Source of the DNA: Breviolum minutum Mf 1.05b.01 | Lineage: Eukaryota > Sar > Dinophyceae > Suessiales > Symbiodiniaceae | DNA length: 64,000 nucleotides | Assembly (NCBI GenBank): GCA_000507305.1 | Contig: DF239743.1 | Location: forward strand, 3,087 to 67,086 | Direction of reading: 5' to 3' | Part shown: positions 53,062 to 64,000 of the stretch, piece by piece | How the letters are laid out: every line of letters starts with the position of its first letter | Numbering within the stretch: the first letter of the stretch is position 1 | Made by a program: the position numbers and the translations under genes | Notes under the pieces: model-generated | Database searches by the model: none | What the model was told of the DNA's origin: nothing | What the model saw: only the letters and a program-made list of their open reading frames with translations

Positions 53062-55429
53062 CTGCATCAGCGCTAAACGTGCCTGGCAAATATCAACTCA
53101 TCAGACTTCCAGCCATGTGTGGAACACCATGGATCGATTCCAATCATCCCAAAAATGTATTTGTGGTAGGTAGTATTCTTAACCTTTGCTTCTCAACAAA
53201 TCTAACAACAGGTTGTCAGAAATTTTCAATCTGCCAACCATGTGCGGAATGTTGTGGCCAGTATTTGATCGATATGTTGCCTGCCGCACTTGAAGCATAC
53301 TTTTGTCCAGCTCCTTGAGGCGAACACAGGGCTCGATGGTGGTACGAACCCAAAAATGCAAGAAATGGGTACCCCAAAAATTTGTGCAGAACGTGATCAT
53401 ATTGAAACCTTTGAGATTTGGTGATTTTACATCCAAGAACAAATGTGATGCGCCCTCTCATTGTACTTGGGTGGATGCAAGCAACCTACCTGTGGTAGCT
53501 AGTATAGCTAGAACAGTCATCCTTGGGGCATAGGGAAATGTCGATCAGCTGGACACTTCGTTCAGACGGAAGACACAACTTTGATCATGCTAATTCATCT
53601 ATTCTAAACGCATGAAAGCCGTTTAGTTTCAGCTATGGCAATACCACAATACCCAATTGAAAAGTACAGAATGGCCTGCGCAGAATTCTCACGGAATCCC
53701 GCACGCAAACTGCAGGCTGAAGCCCACGGAAAAAGAACGAAGCACCTAAACAAATCTATGACCAATTTGTCCTAAAACCATCCCGAGCTGTGGGCGCTTG
53801 CATTGGTTGGCCAGTTGGCCCGTTGGTGGCTTTCGCACGTTTTCGCACAGTCAATCCCAGGAATCATCCCCGCAATGTTCCCACGATTCTTCCGCACAGA
53901 TCTGCCAACAGGCAGCCCAGTAAACCACCAACAGTCACCCACCAACAGCAACCGATGTTTGACCTCTCAAACTATTCCCATCTCCTGCAAGAGGTGACTG
54001 AGACCACGTCGGAGCCAGCACAAGGCAGCATCCTCTAAGCGAGAGTGTCTTCTAATCACACCCGTTCCAATTGGGGTCTGATTCCAGGATGGATGGAAGA
54101 GGATGATTAAATCAGCCTTTCAAAAACATCGTTAAAAGTCCAAAATAGACATATTCACATCACAGAAGTGCCTTTCGGGCTGTTGATTTTACGACAAGCA
54201 CCTCACGGTAATCAGGAGTCCCGGCACCACCAGCTGAAGCCAACTGTCGATATGGACGGAGTGCCTGGGAAGTGAAAGATGTGACGAGCCAAGGAGAAAA
54301 AGTTTGAAGGTTTGGGGATACAAACAAAAAGCGATGTTTGATACAGGATCCTGGAGAAAAAAGAAGTTGCTTATTTTTGGGGTAATGTCAATGTCTATCA
54401 GCCTATCAGTTTTTGGGATAAATGCTATATGATTTGGAACAAAAACGTGATTGGGGATTAGGGTGCAGATTTTTCCTCATCAATCCCTTCCAACAAAAAA
54501 TCCCCCCACAGTCGTGGTCAACTGGAAATTCTCCAAGGCCCAAGCCACCACGAAGAAACCTCTGGTTTTTTTCTGATTCGGAGGCAAAGTGGAACAAACC
54601 CCCTTTGCCGTGATTTGAAGGTATCGCGCGTGAGTCATTGAAGCTTGAAGCTGAACGATCTGGTGATTGAACCACTGAGTTGTTCTCCAGGCCATGCTAG
54701 CAAAATTGGATCATCTTGTTTCATTTGACAATTGCAATGTGACAGTTGAAAAAAAAAACATTGAAACAAAAACGTGAAGATTCGCTGAGATTCCAACAAA
54801 ACTTATCCAAGTGCACACAAAGTTCCAGAAAAGACCTTCGGGCCTAGCATTCAAGGCCCCAAGGCGCTGCAGGAATGATGAAAGTGTTGGCAAATAATGT
54901 GAAAAACCAACAAGAAGACCCTCAAACTTCAGCATTAAACATCAAAATAATTGGAAAACATGATGATGATGTCCAAGTTCAATTCATCGCCTCTTTTTTG
55001 GGGCGTCATCTTTCAGATTTCAGGTTAGCGTTTTGGAGGGGTGTACTGGTGTGATGTGGTTTGGAGGGACCTGCCTAGTTTCGGATTTGAGCATATTCAA
55101 CATGTCATGTCTCGATTCTTTGTCATCACATTCAGTATTCCTAAAGAACCTGAGTAGATGGAGTGGATAGTTGCTTGTCCAGAATTACCCTCACCCACAC
55201 ACAAATGCACCTCCAAGGCCAAGTCAGAATTCGCTGTGAACACACCCAGCAGGCCAGTATCTGATCAGGACAGGTGGCATTGAAAAGACTTTACATGTCC
55301 ATGTTTCTTGTTAAACTTAATGACTTCACAGTATGTTGAAATTCTGCCACTAGAATCAACTTCTATCCATAACTCACATGAAATTCAGCCCAAAAAGCAT
55401 CTGGTTCCCTTCCAAGCCAGGCCTTGAAC
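53062..55429. other. Stretch with weak coding hints
   Basis: 53230-53345 (minus) reads VRTTIEPCVRLKELDKSMLQ... with G/C-rich codon ends and stops being convincing after IPHMVG. Near 53120 a related string, VPHMAG, occurs. No complete exon. 53790-54040 is open on the plus strand without other support. Confidence 0.25.
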
Positions 55430-55597
55430 CTCAGTTTGCCAAGCATTTTGAAGTTCCACCAAGAGGCTGGGAAACGAAATTCCCACATCAGGTCGACTGA
55501 CAGGACTCCCTTCGACATCATCCTCCACGAGGAGTTGAAAATGAGCCTCGCGATCCGATAAGCGAAGATGAAGGAGAACAAGTTTTTCAGGAGGGAC
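55430..55597 (-). CDS. Candidate internal exon, unknown product
   Basis: A GGTCCCAG acceptor and an ACTGAG|GTTCAAG donor enclose exactly 56 phase-0 codons, VPPEKLVLLHLRLSDREAHF... to ...LQNAWQTE. A second frame over the same bases (FSFIFAYRIARLIFNSSW...) runs on to a perfect CAT|GTGAGT donor near 55373. One of the two is real; I prefer the first for its charge balance. Confidence 0.35.
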
Positions 55598-57382
55598 CTG
55601 GGACCTGCTTTTTCAATAATAGTCAGACTGAATCGCAATATCAGCTCTGCTGAATTCCTAGTAACTCTATAAATCAACATGTACACAACAGACAGGGTGA
55701 AAAGGCACAAAGGGATGCCCAAGTAACACCATCTTAAACTCAAACTAGAACTGGAACTTGTACGTTAGTAAGTTAGCCCTGAATGTCTTCAGCCACCTTA
55801 TGACCATGTGTATGCTGCACCCAAGTGCTTTCAAGTGCCCACACTCGAAGAGACCAAATTGAGGTTTTGTCAAGTGCCACCAAAAAGGTGGAAAAAAAGC
55901 AAGGAAAACCAGAAACTGAATCTCACTTCGAACATCTCTGAAATTGGCAACCCCCAAAAATTAACCTGGCCATCTTTTTCTTGATATTTCTGTCATTCTA
56001 TCTGAGAAGTTCCTCATGGCTCAGGATCGTTCTCCCCGTCCTGTTGGAGCAAAGCTGCAATGAGCTGATGGCATTTACTGTCCCTCGGCCATGCTCACAG
56101 TGGATCTCAGGATTCCCCAAACAATACGAGTCATCCAATCATCCCCAAACAAAATTGATATACTCCCAAAAATATCAAGAACCAGGATTTCTATGGATTG
56201 TTTCCACCACAAATCTGAGCCTTGAAGACATCTGAGCCTTGATACCCGAAAGATTCCCCATGAGAGTAGATGAAATCTTCTGCCATCCCTCCAGGCCAAT
56301 TTCGACCCCAAGTTCTAAGCGCTCTGGTAGTCTAACACAATGGAATATCCGCCATGCATAAAAATGTGTTTCTTGTGGAAAAGGTTGGGAATGCCGACAT
56401 GTTGTATAGGTGAGCAGTAACCAAAACCATAGCCATTTACTTTATATATGTATATATATATATATATACACATGGATCATAGTTATACTACAGTTACTAC
56501 CAAGTTAAATAGGGATTGTAAGATGCCATTACAAGGATCCCTATGAACCAGTCGAATTTCATCAGAGTTTTGAACGTTGCTCAGGTGTTCCTTCATCCAA
56601 CAAAAAAGCTGCTGACTGAATTCCTCCCTGAGACTCCCAACTTGCACAAAGGACTGGGTCTGTGATTGGACTCGGGCTCCTGCAGTTTCAAATTAATCTC
56701 GACCAAGGAAAGGGCCAACAAAAGCCTGCTTGTGTTACGGTTTTTGCCCTTGGATGGGAAACATGAAACCTGTAGGAGCCCCTCTGGCACCAATGGAACC
56801 CCTTCAGAACCCCTTCCATCCGTTCAACCCTTCAATCTCCTCCTGTTTATTGGACCTGCTCCAGCTCAACAGCTCCGAAAAGCTGGGTGGGAGTCCGGCC
56901 TCTGGATAACTGCCCCAAAGAAAAACAAGATCTGGAAGCCCAAAAAAACATGGAGATCTGGAAAATGATGTTCTTATCCTTTTCAAATTGAACTGACTTT
57001 TTGAGTTCAAACACCTCACCCTTGCAGCTCCCATAGGACCTTTTCAGACCAAGAAACGCCAACTTTGGGCGCAGATAATGCGAACATGAGGACCGGCCTC
57101 AGAGGTGTCGTTGCATGAGGTCATGAAGTGGTTGTGAAGTCATGTCATGGCGCCAGGTCTGGAAAAACATCATGACTCGGTTCATCAGGCTGAGCCTCGC
57201 TCATGCTGACCTCCAACAATTCACGGGCTTTGTCTGCCAACGAAGCGATCTGGAGTCAGGGATGTGGGGATATCAGGATATCACACAACAAGTGCAATCT
57301 TAGTATCAGCACGTATTATATGAAAATGGAGAGTGAATGGGAGAGATCAAGCAATCCCTGCATGGAGATTTGGAAACAACCT
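55598..57382. other. Stretch with weak coding hints; (TA)n
   Basis: 56200-56317 (minus) is open and reads ELGVEIGLEGWQKISSTLMG... after a GCGCTTAG acceptor, without a fixed end. 56440-56470 is a (TA)n tract. 56666-57034 is open on both strands and unresolved. Confidence 0.25.
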
Positions 57383-57529
57383 CTAAACAAAGCATGCATA
57401 CATGGGCAAAGGTGATGTATTTTCTGGGGTAAACAGCTCTCGTTGTCGTTGGCTTTCCAAGACTTTCGGCACTTCAAGCTTTCGCCATGGCACCTTCGCC
57501 TCACCCGTGGTTTCGTTTGACACCTTGGG
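57383..57529 (-). CDS. Candidate terminal exon, unknown product
   Basis: Acceptor CCCTTGTCAG, phase 0, about 48 codons PKVSNETTGEAKVPWRKLEV... then TAG at 57383-57385. Basic and hydrophilic. Another frame over the same bases is open, so support is moderate to weak. Confidence 0.27.
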   Translation of the reverse strand, partial: PKVSNETTGEAKVPWRKLEVPKVLESQRQRELFTPENTSPLPMYACFV

Positions 57530-57734
57530 CTGACAAGGGTGTCGTTGGCCTCAAACACACCTCAAACACCTCAGATTCTTTGGACCTTTCCAATGTTCAC
57601 GGGCATCATCCTTTCAGACATCTGAGAAACATACGCTTTCAACTTTCAACAAAGCTTCTTTAGCTATGAATGAGGACCCAATTGTTTCTGGACAAATGAT
57701 CCTATTTTAATTTCACCAACCCACAGAGACTGAC

Positions 57735-57890
57735 CTTGCTTCCGACAAAGGAAAACATCTCACAGCTTCGAAAGCCACCAAGCTTCAGGGCTGTTTGTTG
57801 ATAAAGACGCTCCAAATGCCGACACACCTGTCCAGTGATGGAAACTCCCTCCCAACTTCTTTTGACCACACACATCGAACCCGGGCGATG
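57735..57890 (-). CDS. Candidate exon, unknown product
   Basis: The frame reads IPHRPGSMCVVKRSWEGVSI..., then CRHLERLYQQTALKLGGFRS, and closes in phase 0 at a GGAAGCAAG|GTCAGT donor that matches consensus well. A second donor-like site (GGACAG|GTGTGT) lies inside. The 5' border is uncertain. No family recognised. Confidence 0.35.
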
Positions 57891-60356
57891 TGGAATAGAA
57901 AAAAGATATTTGGGGCATGTGAGCGAACATGAAGGTCTGTAAGACAAAGCCGAGTCCAAAGCAAGCAGTCGGAATTTTCTTTTTAATCGCAACTGGAGTG
58001 GGCGGTCTCTAGACTGCAATATGAGGCTGGCAATTCACACCGCCGTGCGGATCACGCCGCGGGAAGCACCGAGCACTAGCCATGTCAAGAGTCAGCATCT
58101 GCTATGAACCAGCCAAACGTGGCTACTCACGTCATGAGTCTTGAAAGAACTGTGCCGCTGATTGCTTTGACTATCCCATGGGGGTTTTGTTTGCAACTCA
58201 GTGGAGAACATCTGGAAAAATAGATGGGAAAGCACTAAGTCTGAGGGAACTTCACGTTGTAATTTTTCTTGACCAATACCTTTTCCATTTCTGGCAGCAA
58301 AAAGTTCTGCCCGTGCTTCACTGGGTCTGTTCCGGGCCATTGAATTTTTCCGCAGCCCTTGAGCTGAGTGATGCAAAGCCAATTACACCATGTCACAGGC
58401 AAATCAAACCAGGTTCAAAAAAATGGAACAAAAAAAAGAGTTCAAGACCTGTTGTAGCTGTGATTCTAGCTCTGTTTTTCAAATTGAAACTAGGGCATGC
58501 TTCCCTTTGTAGCTAGTTCTGTTGTTAGAGGTGTCTAGTTGTACTTACAGTACTTGCAGTTGTAGTGAATCTCTAATTTTTTGGAGTCACTGCAGAATTA
58601 ACCATTCTGTGTGGGAATTTATGGATCCCAAGTTTAGGGGCATCCACAATAGTAGGAATACATCCCCAAAAGCAGGTTTGAAAGAAACATCCAAATCATC
58701 AAATCCAAAGGTCTTTTATAAGAAGGCACGGTGAGAACAGATTCTTCGATATCAGCACCGTCATGAAACAGGTTTGAAAGGCCTCAAGCGTTTTCTGGTG
58801 CCCCAGACTCATCTTTTAGGCCAAGGAATCTCTTTGAGCTAAGCCATCACGGTGGCCACATCACACGGTCCTGCCAGGAAAATCTGGGGTGTTTTGGTAG
58901 TCACCTCACAGACATGTGGGTTTTTCTGGTGCCTTGCAAAACTGAAAGCTACAAACCCATATTGGCCTGAGACCTCATGATTGCCTTCTTTTTTCGTAGC
59001 TTTGTAGCATCCACTTTTAGTGTCCAATGGTGTACGTGTGCCGCAGGTCTCGTGTGTTTTTGGGGTCTTGTCTGGGTACTACTCAAATTCTTGACCCACA
59101 AAATGAGTGATCATGAGACCAAAAGCAACCAGCCATGTGTGGTCCTAAACTCATATCTTAGTTTTGACAATTTCAGAAGCTAGATCTGATGGACCACATT
59201 CCCTAGATCCGAGGTCTTGTGTTCTGAAAATCTCTTGGAAAGGTCGATTTGAGTAGATCTCCTTGGATCTTGGGGCTGCCAATGCTGAGACTCTCTACGC
59301 TATTGAAACGAGCCGAATTTACATCTGTTTTGTCTCTTTGTGGGCATGAATTCTGCCACTACGCGTTTCCCACCTCGTAGATCAAGACAGCGTGCGAACC
59401 TGGTGGCCATCAAATAACGACCAGGACCACGAAGACCACAATCCCAACCACGACAACGACGACAACCACGCCAACGACGACCACCACCACCGTCAACGTC
59501 GTCACTGCAGTTGTTTGGAATGCAACTTGAGAAAGCTAAGGGTGAGGCAACCTGTGCAAAATTGTACAGGTTCCGTGTGAAGTGATCCTGCACGCACCAG
59601 TGGTTCTAGCACAAGCTCCCTTTCTTCGCGTTTCACCATGTTTTCCACTCGGTTGATGATGCAAAAAATTGGAAGCAGCTTTTTTCTTGGTTGCTTCTCC
59701 CCATCTGGTTTTGCAGTCTTAGCAGATGCATAGTGCCATTCACTGTATACGCACCCTGATGACAACTTTCAAGAGGCAAACTAGTAAGTGACCAGGACCA
59801 GGAATGGATGCGTCTGGGAGTTGCTGATTTGCTCTGTACTTTCATGTATACACGTTGTTCGTGCAAACGTCTCTAAGGTTAAAGCTTCAATCCTCAGACA
59901 TCTTTGTTCAACGCGTCCAATGGGTCTAATGGCTCCTTGTTCTTGGTGTTCATGCTATTCTCCACACCTGCCATCAGATCCTGGCACACACTCTGCGAGG
60001 GCATCGCAAAGCATGGGTTCTACCATGCATGTTTCCCTACAAAATGTTGAGTTCAAAGTAATCATTATATTGAATCAAACAACTATATACAGCAATAGAT
60101 TTTTTTCAGGAGGGACAAACATGCTGATTGGAGTATGGACCATTTAAAACACCGATCATTCAAATCATTAAAGCTTGTGTTGGCGACTCATCTGGACTAT
60201 GAATCAAAGAAATGGAAGGAGTCTGAGTCAAAACAAGCACCCCAAATGTGCTAGTCAAAACTGGCGCACACCTGAGGAACTTGCCGCCTTTATTTTCGCC
60301 GTCACTGACCAACATTTTTTCCAAATTTGCGTCCGAAGATGTCCCTCTATTCCTCC
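57891..60356. other. Stretch with several partial exon hints on the minus strand
   Basis: Donor-bordered open frames end at 58280 (LPEMEK, then GTATTG), 58905 (NPHVCE, then GTGACT), 59552 (VQFCT, then GTTGCC) and 60272 (GGKFLR, then GTGTGC). Each has one good border only. 59425-59510 is a degenerate ACGACCACC-type repeat. Confidence 0.28.
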
Positions 60357-60450
60357 CTACCACACGAAAGTCTGATCACAAGGCGGGCAGACGTCAAAGT
60401 AACTGCGTAGCTTCCCACGTTTTTCTTCGATCTGCTGATTGATCAATTGC
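60357..60450 (-). CDS. Candidate terminal exon, unknown product
   Basis: After an AAGTGGGCAG acceptor the frame reads EQLINQQIEEKRGKLRSYFD... and ends CPPCDQTFVW at TAG. The charged helix and CPPC pair look genuine, but a neighbouring frame, RKWAGAIDQSADRRKTWEA..., is open too. Confidence 0.27.
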
Positions 60451-61242
60451 TCCTGCCCACTTCCGGAAAGCAAGGGGTCCAAAGAGTGAGGCCATGGCAA
60501 CCATTGAAGATCGATACGAGTACAAAACGAACGAAATGCCAGCCATGGCCTGTAGGAAATGGGGACACCCACAAAGGTTCACATCGGACAGTCTGCAACT
60601 TACTGCCTTTCAAAGTTGGTTTGTGTACCTTCCAAGATTCCAAAAAAAATCTGCAAGCAATTCATTCAAAGACTCTCAAGCTAATCTCCCACATCAAGGC
60701 CCTCCTTCAGCTGCAAGAAGTGCTGGTCATGAAGCAGAATCAGCCCCAACCTCTACAGAACTCAATCAGAAGTCAATTGCTTCCAATCCTTCCTCTTCAA
60801 AAACTGTGCCTTTTAGTCAAAAAAGGACTCAAAACCCATGATTCAATATGCTTCTGAATACTATCAGCAGTTCCCAAGATCCACTTGGCTTCGGATCTAC
60901 CAGTTCTTGTCAAACACCAAACGCCTCTTGATTTGCTGCGGTTCACACTTCCAAAGCCCATACCATGAAACACCTCATAGTTCTACTTGGATTAGCCTTA
61001 CCAAGCAAGACACACCTCCCTTGCTGAGCATCCGTGCAATGGTCTGCTGATAGACCACATCGAGCTGAATTCACCTGGCCAAGAGTGTCATCAGCAGCAG
61101 CTTATGCACTGTGGTCATAAAAACGATAATTTCACCTCAATTTGGTTGCCACAGGGCCGTATCGTTGATCTTGAAGAAATGAGAAAACATGAGGCAAGGA
61201 AAAAAGCTGTCGGATGGCCTGTCATCACCAGCTGAAACATCA
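60451..61242. other. Stretch with unresolved plus-strand frames
   Basis: Two overlapping plus frames at 60494-60857 are open without a clear choice. Nothing else supported. Confidence 0.25.
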
Positions 61243-62104
61243 GGTGAAGGATCTTTTGCAAGCATTGAGGTGCCTGTGGGAACACATCAATCAGTATCCA
61301 ACTGTCACTATCTTCCGAAATGGATGCAGAATCCCATTTGTCCCAACAATTTCAAACTTTTTTTACAAAACGGAACCCAGTCTACCACTTGCAGCACCCG
61401 CAGCAGTGCCTCCTGCAAGAAACGTCGAACGCGGTCCTGAAAAAACAAACAGCCACCAGCAGGAGAGTATTCTCTGATCTGGTCCATGAGGTGTATCACT
61501 TTTTGGGGATGCACGATGCTACGAGAACGATCTTGGATGACATTGATTTGATTGACATTTGGCATTTCTTAATAGAGCATGATTCGAGCATGATCTATTT
61601 TGACTTAAATACATTGCAACTTGCTGTTGACACGGATGTGACTTCTCAACACATCTCTTGCACGTCAATATGCCCCAGCCTGCTCAGGGGTAGTCTTCCC
61701 CGTCAGTTGCGAGTGAAAGTACGAGATCACATTGTCCACAACAGCACAGCTCTGCATTTGCACTCCCGTCTCGAACGACAAGAGACCTGCAACTCATGGA
61801 AGACAAGGAAACACGCACCCCCTCGGCTATTTCAGCAGAGTGTCTGCTGGAAAATGAATGGAATGACGTCCAAAAGACCGTGCGTAGAACTGTGTGTAGA
61901 GGTATTAGAGATACTGTAAGAGAAACACAGAAGCTTGCTTATGCATGGAACCTTCACCAAGGTCGCATTTTCGGGGAAACAAAGTTGATGTTCCCCCTCC
62001 CACTGAAAACCGCCCACCGGTCGCCTTCTTCCACGCTTTGCATCAAGGATGTAAGCATGGAAGGATCCAGTTCCATCACCTCAAGCTTTGAAGGTTACGA
62101 ATAG
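61243..62104 (+). CDS. Candidate plus-strand coding region, unknown product
   Basis: After an ACATCAG acceptor the plus frame reads VKDLLQALRCLWEHINQYPT... to about 61450. A different frame is open from 61320 to 61919 (FSDLVHEVYHFLGMHDATRT...). From about 61760 to the TGA at 62104 the first frame is again the better one (MEDKETRTPSAISAECLLEN...). Plus-strand coding is likely, but I could not find introns that join these pieces: the gap between the first two would be about 30 bases. A broken gene is possible. Confidence 0.25.
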
Positions 62105-62990
62105 GTGATTAGGTCAGGATGCCCATCCGGTGGAGCTTCTACCAACTGGTCAAGAATTAATCAGAGATTTTCCCAACACATCAGTTATTGAGACCATAGA
62201 GTTTGGTGGACACAATCCTGCGCCAGGGTGGTGAATTATAGTGTTTTGAGTTTTGACCCCAACTGATGAGCCAGTCTTGGTCCATCAACAGCGGCACATC
62301 AAAGGATCCCCCACCTTTGGCATGTGACCACGAGTGGCAAGCCTCGCCACAAGGAAACGAACCCAACAAAATGCCGTCATGAAACTTTGGTTAGATTGCT
62401 TTGAAACAATATTGCCATGAACACCCAAAGTCCGACGCGTTCAAGAAGCCACACGAAAGCTTGTATCATCTTCTATCTTTCACTCCCAAAAACACTGCAA
62501 TCGAGCAATACCATCCTCGATACCAAACTTCCCACCCAAATCATCCCAAATCGGCCAAGAGACTCCACGAAGTAATAGTAGGGTTTCAGAGCTTTGAGGT
62601 AGGCATTGAGTTCCTGGAGCAGCATCTTATGGGTTTTCCCTGCATGTTTTCAGGTGAAGTGCAGCCACAACAAAGCACCCAATAGCAGTCATCTTATGCA
62701 AAAATAATCCACAGTTTAGGGATGCTTGTTGGAGACTCTTAATTTCAATAAGACAAATTCCCCAATGCTATGGTATCTGGTATCAGCTCTTGGACAAACC
62801 ATAAAAGTATGCGGCAGATATGAGATCAATCAGCTACCTCTGCGCTCTCACAAAACATGAAAACTGAAGGATGTCGACAGGCTCTCCACTCCTGCAATGG
62901 AATGGCCAAGCCTTGGCAAGTGACAACTACACATCCGAACTACGTCGACTCAGAGTCACCAAAACAGTACTTCTCTTGGTGACGAAGCCC
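62105..62990. other. Stretch without a supported gene
   Basis: Short frames only, no splice-bordered exon seen. Confidence 0.4.
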
Positions 62991-63098
62991 ACAACCACAA
63001 CGACAACCACAACAAACAACAAACAAAAAACAACAAACAAACAACCAACGACCAACAACCAACGACCAAGAAAACAACAACAAAAAACAACCACGACG

Positions 63099-63195
<97 letters not shown>

Positions 63196-63196
63196 C
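62991..63196. repeat. (AAC)n microsatellite with degenerate leader
   Basis: An imperfect ACAACCAAC leader (62991-63090) grades into a pure AAC array (about 63100-63196). Poly-Thr, poly-Val and poly-Cys frames through it are artefacts. Confidence 0.95.
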
Positions 63197-64000
63197 TGTA
63201 CAAGAATAGCAAGAACAAGCAGAGGTGCGCCCAGTTGCAGCATCACAATGCATGCCACAAAAAAATGGGGTGCCAAAAAACGGAACGGCAAAGCACAGAC
63301 TGAGGCAGCTGCACATGCGCAAGGCCAAAGCCATGGAATTTGAAAGCGAGTTATCCTGGGTTGCTCATGTGGGTTCATGGCACAGGTACAGGAGAAGTTG
63401 TTGATTTGTAGGGCTTTGGTGGCTTCGCGAATGATCAGGATTCCAGTTTCTCAAATGTCAGTTGAGTAGTGACCAACAAGTTGCAAGCTCTTCACGCCAA
63501 AATGTTAAATCTACAATCCTGTTCAAAGAGCCCAGCTCTTTATAAACTGCAAAGTGAATTTGTGTTTTTATGAGCCACCATCAATCAAGTTTCCTGAAGA
63601 AGTGGTTGCCGACAAATGAAATGACACTTCCTTGAGGAACTGACGCTGTAGAGCTCGAAGACCCCAAAGTTGGTATAGTTCCTTAGTGGTCGATCCAAGG
63701 CCGGCCTTCAAGAAGCAGAGCTCAAATGGAGCTTGGAGTTCGCTTCATTGGGCCGTGGGCTCTTGAAAACTGGATCCCCAGAAGGCAAATCAGGTGTTCC
63801 AAAGAGGGTCAGTCTCCAACATTCACGGGCCCCTTTTGGCCAAGAAGCCCATGCAATGCATGCGAAAACATATCCAAGCCTCAGTTTTGGTGGTCAGGTG
63901 AAAACAAATGGCAGAAGTGCTCGTGATTTTTCAGTTGTATCTTTTGAGAACTTCAGCATTCAAGCCAAGTGCGGTTGGTATTGAATCAGAAAGAACTTCA
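63197..64000. other. Right edge, no gene supported
   Basis: Short frames only. Confidence 0.4.

Noticed and set aside
55363..55743. 126-codon minus frame rich in Phe, Trp and Leu as the coding frame
   Set aside because: Not excluded, but the alternative frame at 55430-55597 fits both splice sites in phase 0 and has a more usual charge balance; listed there instead.
56425..56445. Possible relic of the dinoflagellate spliced leader (CCATAGCCATTT)
   Set aside because: About 11 bases resemble the leader but the following bases do not; this is within chance. The CCATTTTGAGCC string near 21130 and a similar one near 3404 were rejected for the same reason.

Overview
The window looks like nuclear DNA of a dinoflagellate, most likely a symbiont-type (Symbiodiniaceae-like) genome. 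This is inferred from three things. There is a 10-kb non-LTR retroelement of the dinoflagellate type, with a DNA cytosine methyltransferase fused to the front of its polyprotein. Coding exons are short and scattered through AT-richer, microsatellite-rich introns, with GT-AG junctions and at least one candidate GA donor. At 13.3-13.6 kb there is an exon with the GG(I/L)xVR...GPxxGWVS domain that recurs in dinoflagellate proteins. I see no bacterial operon, rRNA, tRNA or CRISPR array.

Layout. 0.07-0.23 kb and 63.0-63.2 kb are long (AAC)n arrays. 4.33-5.31 kb (minus) is an uninterrupted gene for a type I membrane protein with signal peptide, cysteine-containing ectodomain, Gly/Ser stalk and one membrane span. 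6-24.5 kb holds many candidate exons, almost all on the minus strand. The best series (23.55-22.8 kb) starts with a signal-peptide exon directly behind a (TTGA)n array. 24.7-35 kb is the retroelement (minus strand). 35-64 kb again holds scattered minus-strand candidate exons: a Ham1/ITPase-like fragment at 38.5-38.8 kb, PGY(T/S)G(F/Y) motif exons of a ciliary microtubule-inner-protein (CIMIP2/FAM166) type at 46.5 and 47.8-47.9 kb, and a possible plus-strand three-exon gene at 39.5-40.9 kb.

The most interesting object is the retroelement. Its first long frame encodes, in order, a C5 cytosine methyltransferase with all key motifs, a degenerate and then an intact-looking C48/Ulp1-type cysteine peptidase core, a Cys-rich patch and a C-terminal coiled coil. 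It ends in a single UGA followed by CUAG, the known leaky-stop context. The same frame continues without any early ATG into an AP-type endonuclease, a reverse transcriptase and, after a frameshift and a second UGA, a CCHC finger and an RNase H. So the enzymatic half may be made by stop-codon readthrough. This copy carries damage: a His-to-Tyr change in the endonuclease, a -1 frame break and an extra UGA.

Limits. Outside the retroelement and the 4.3-kb gene, exon calls rest on reading frames plus splice-site appearance, judged by eye. In several places more than one frame looked acceptable, so confidences are kept low. Several unassisted frames only open with TTG/GTG; where an ATG is present I use it.
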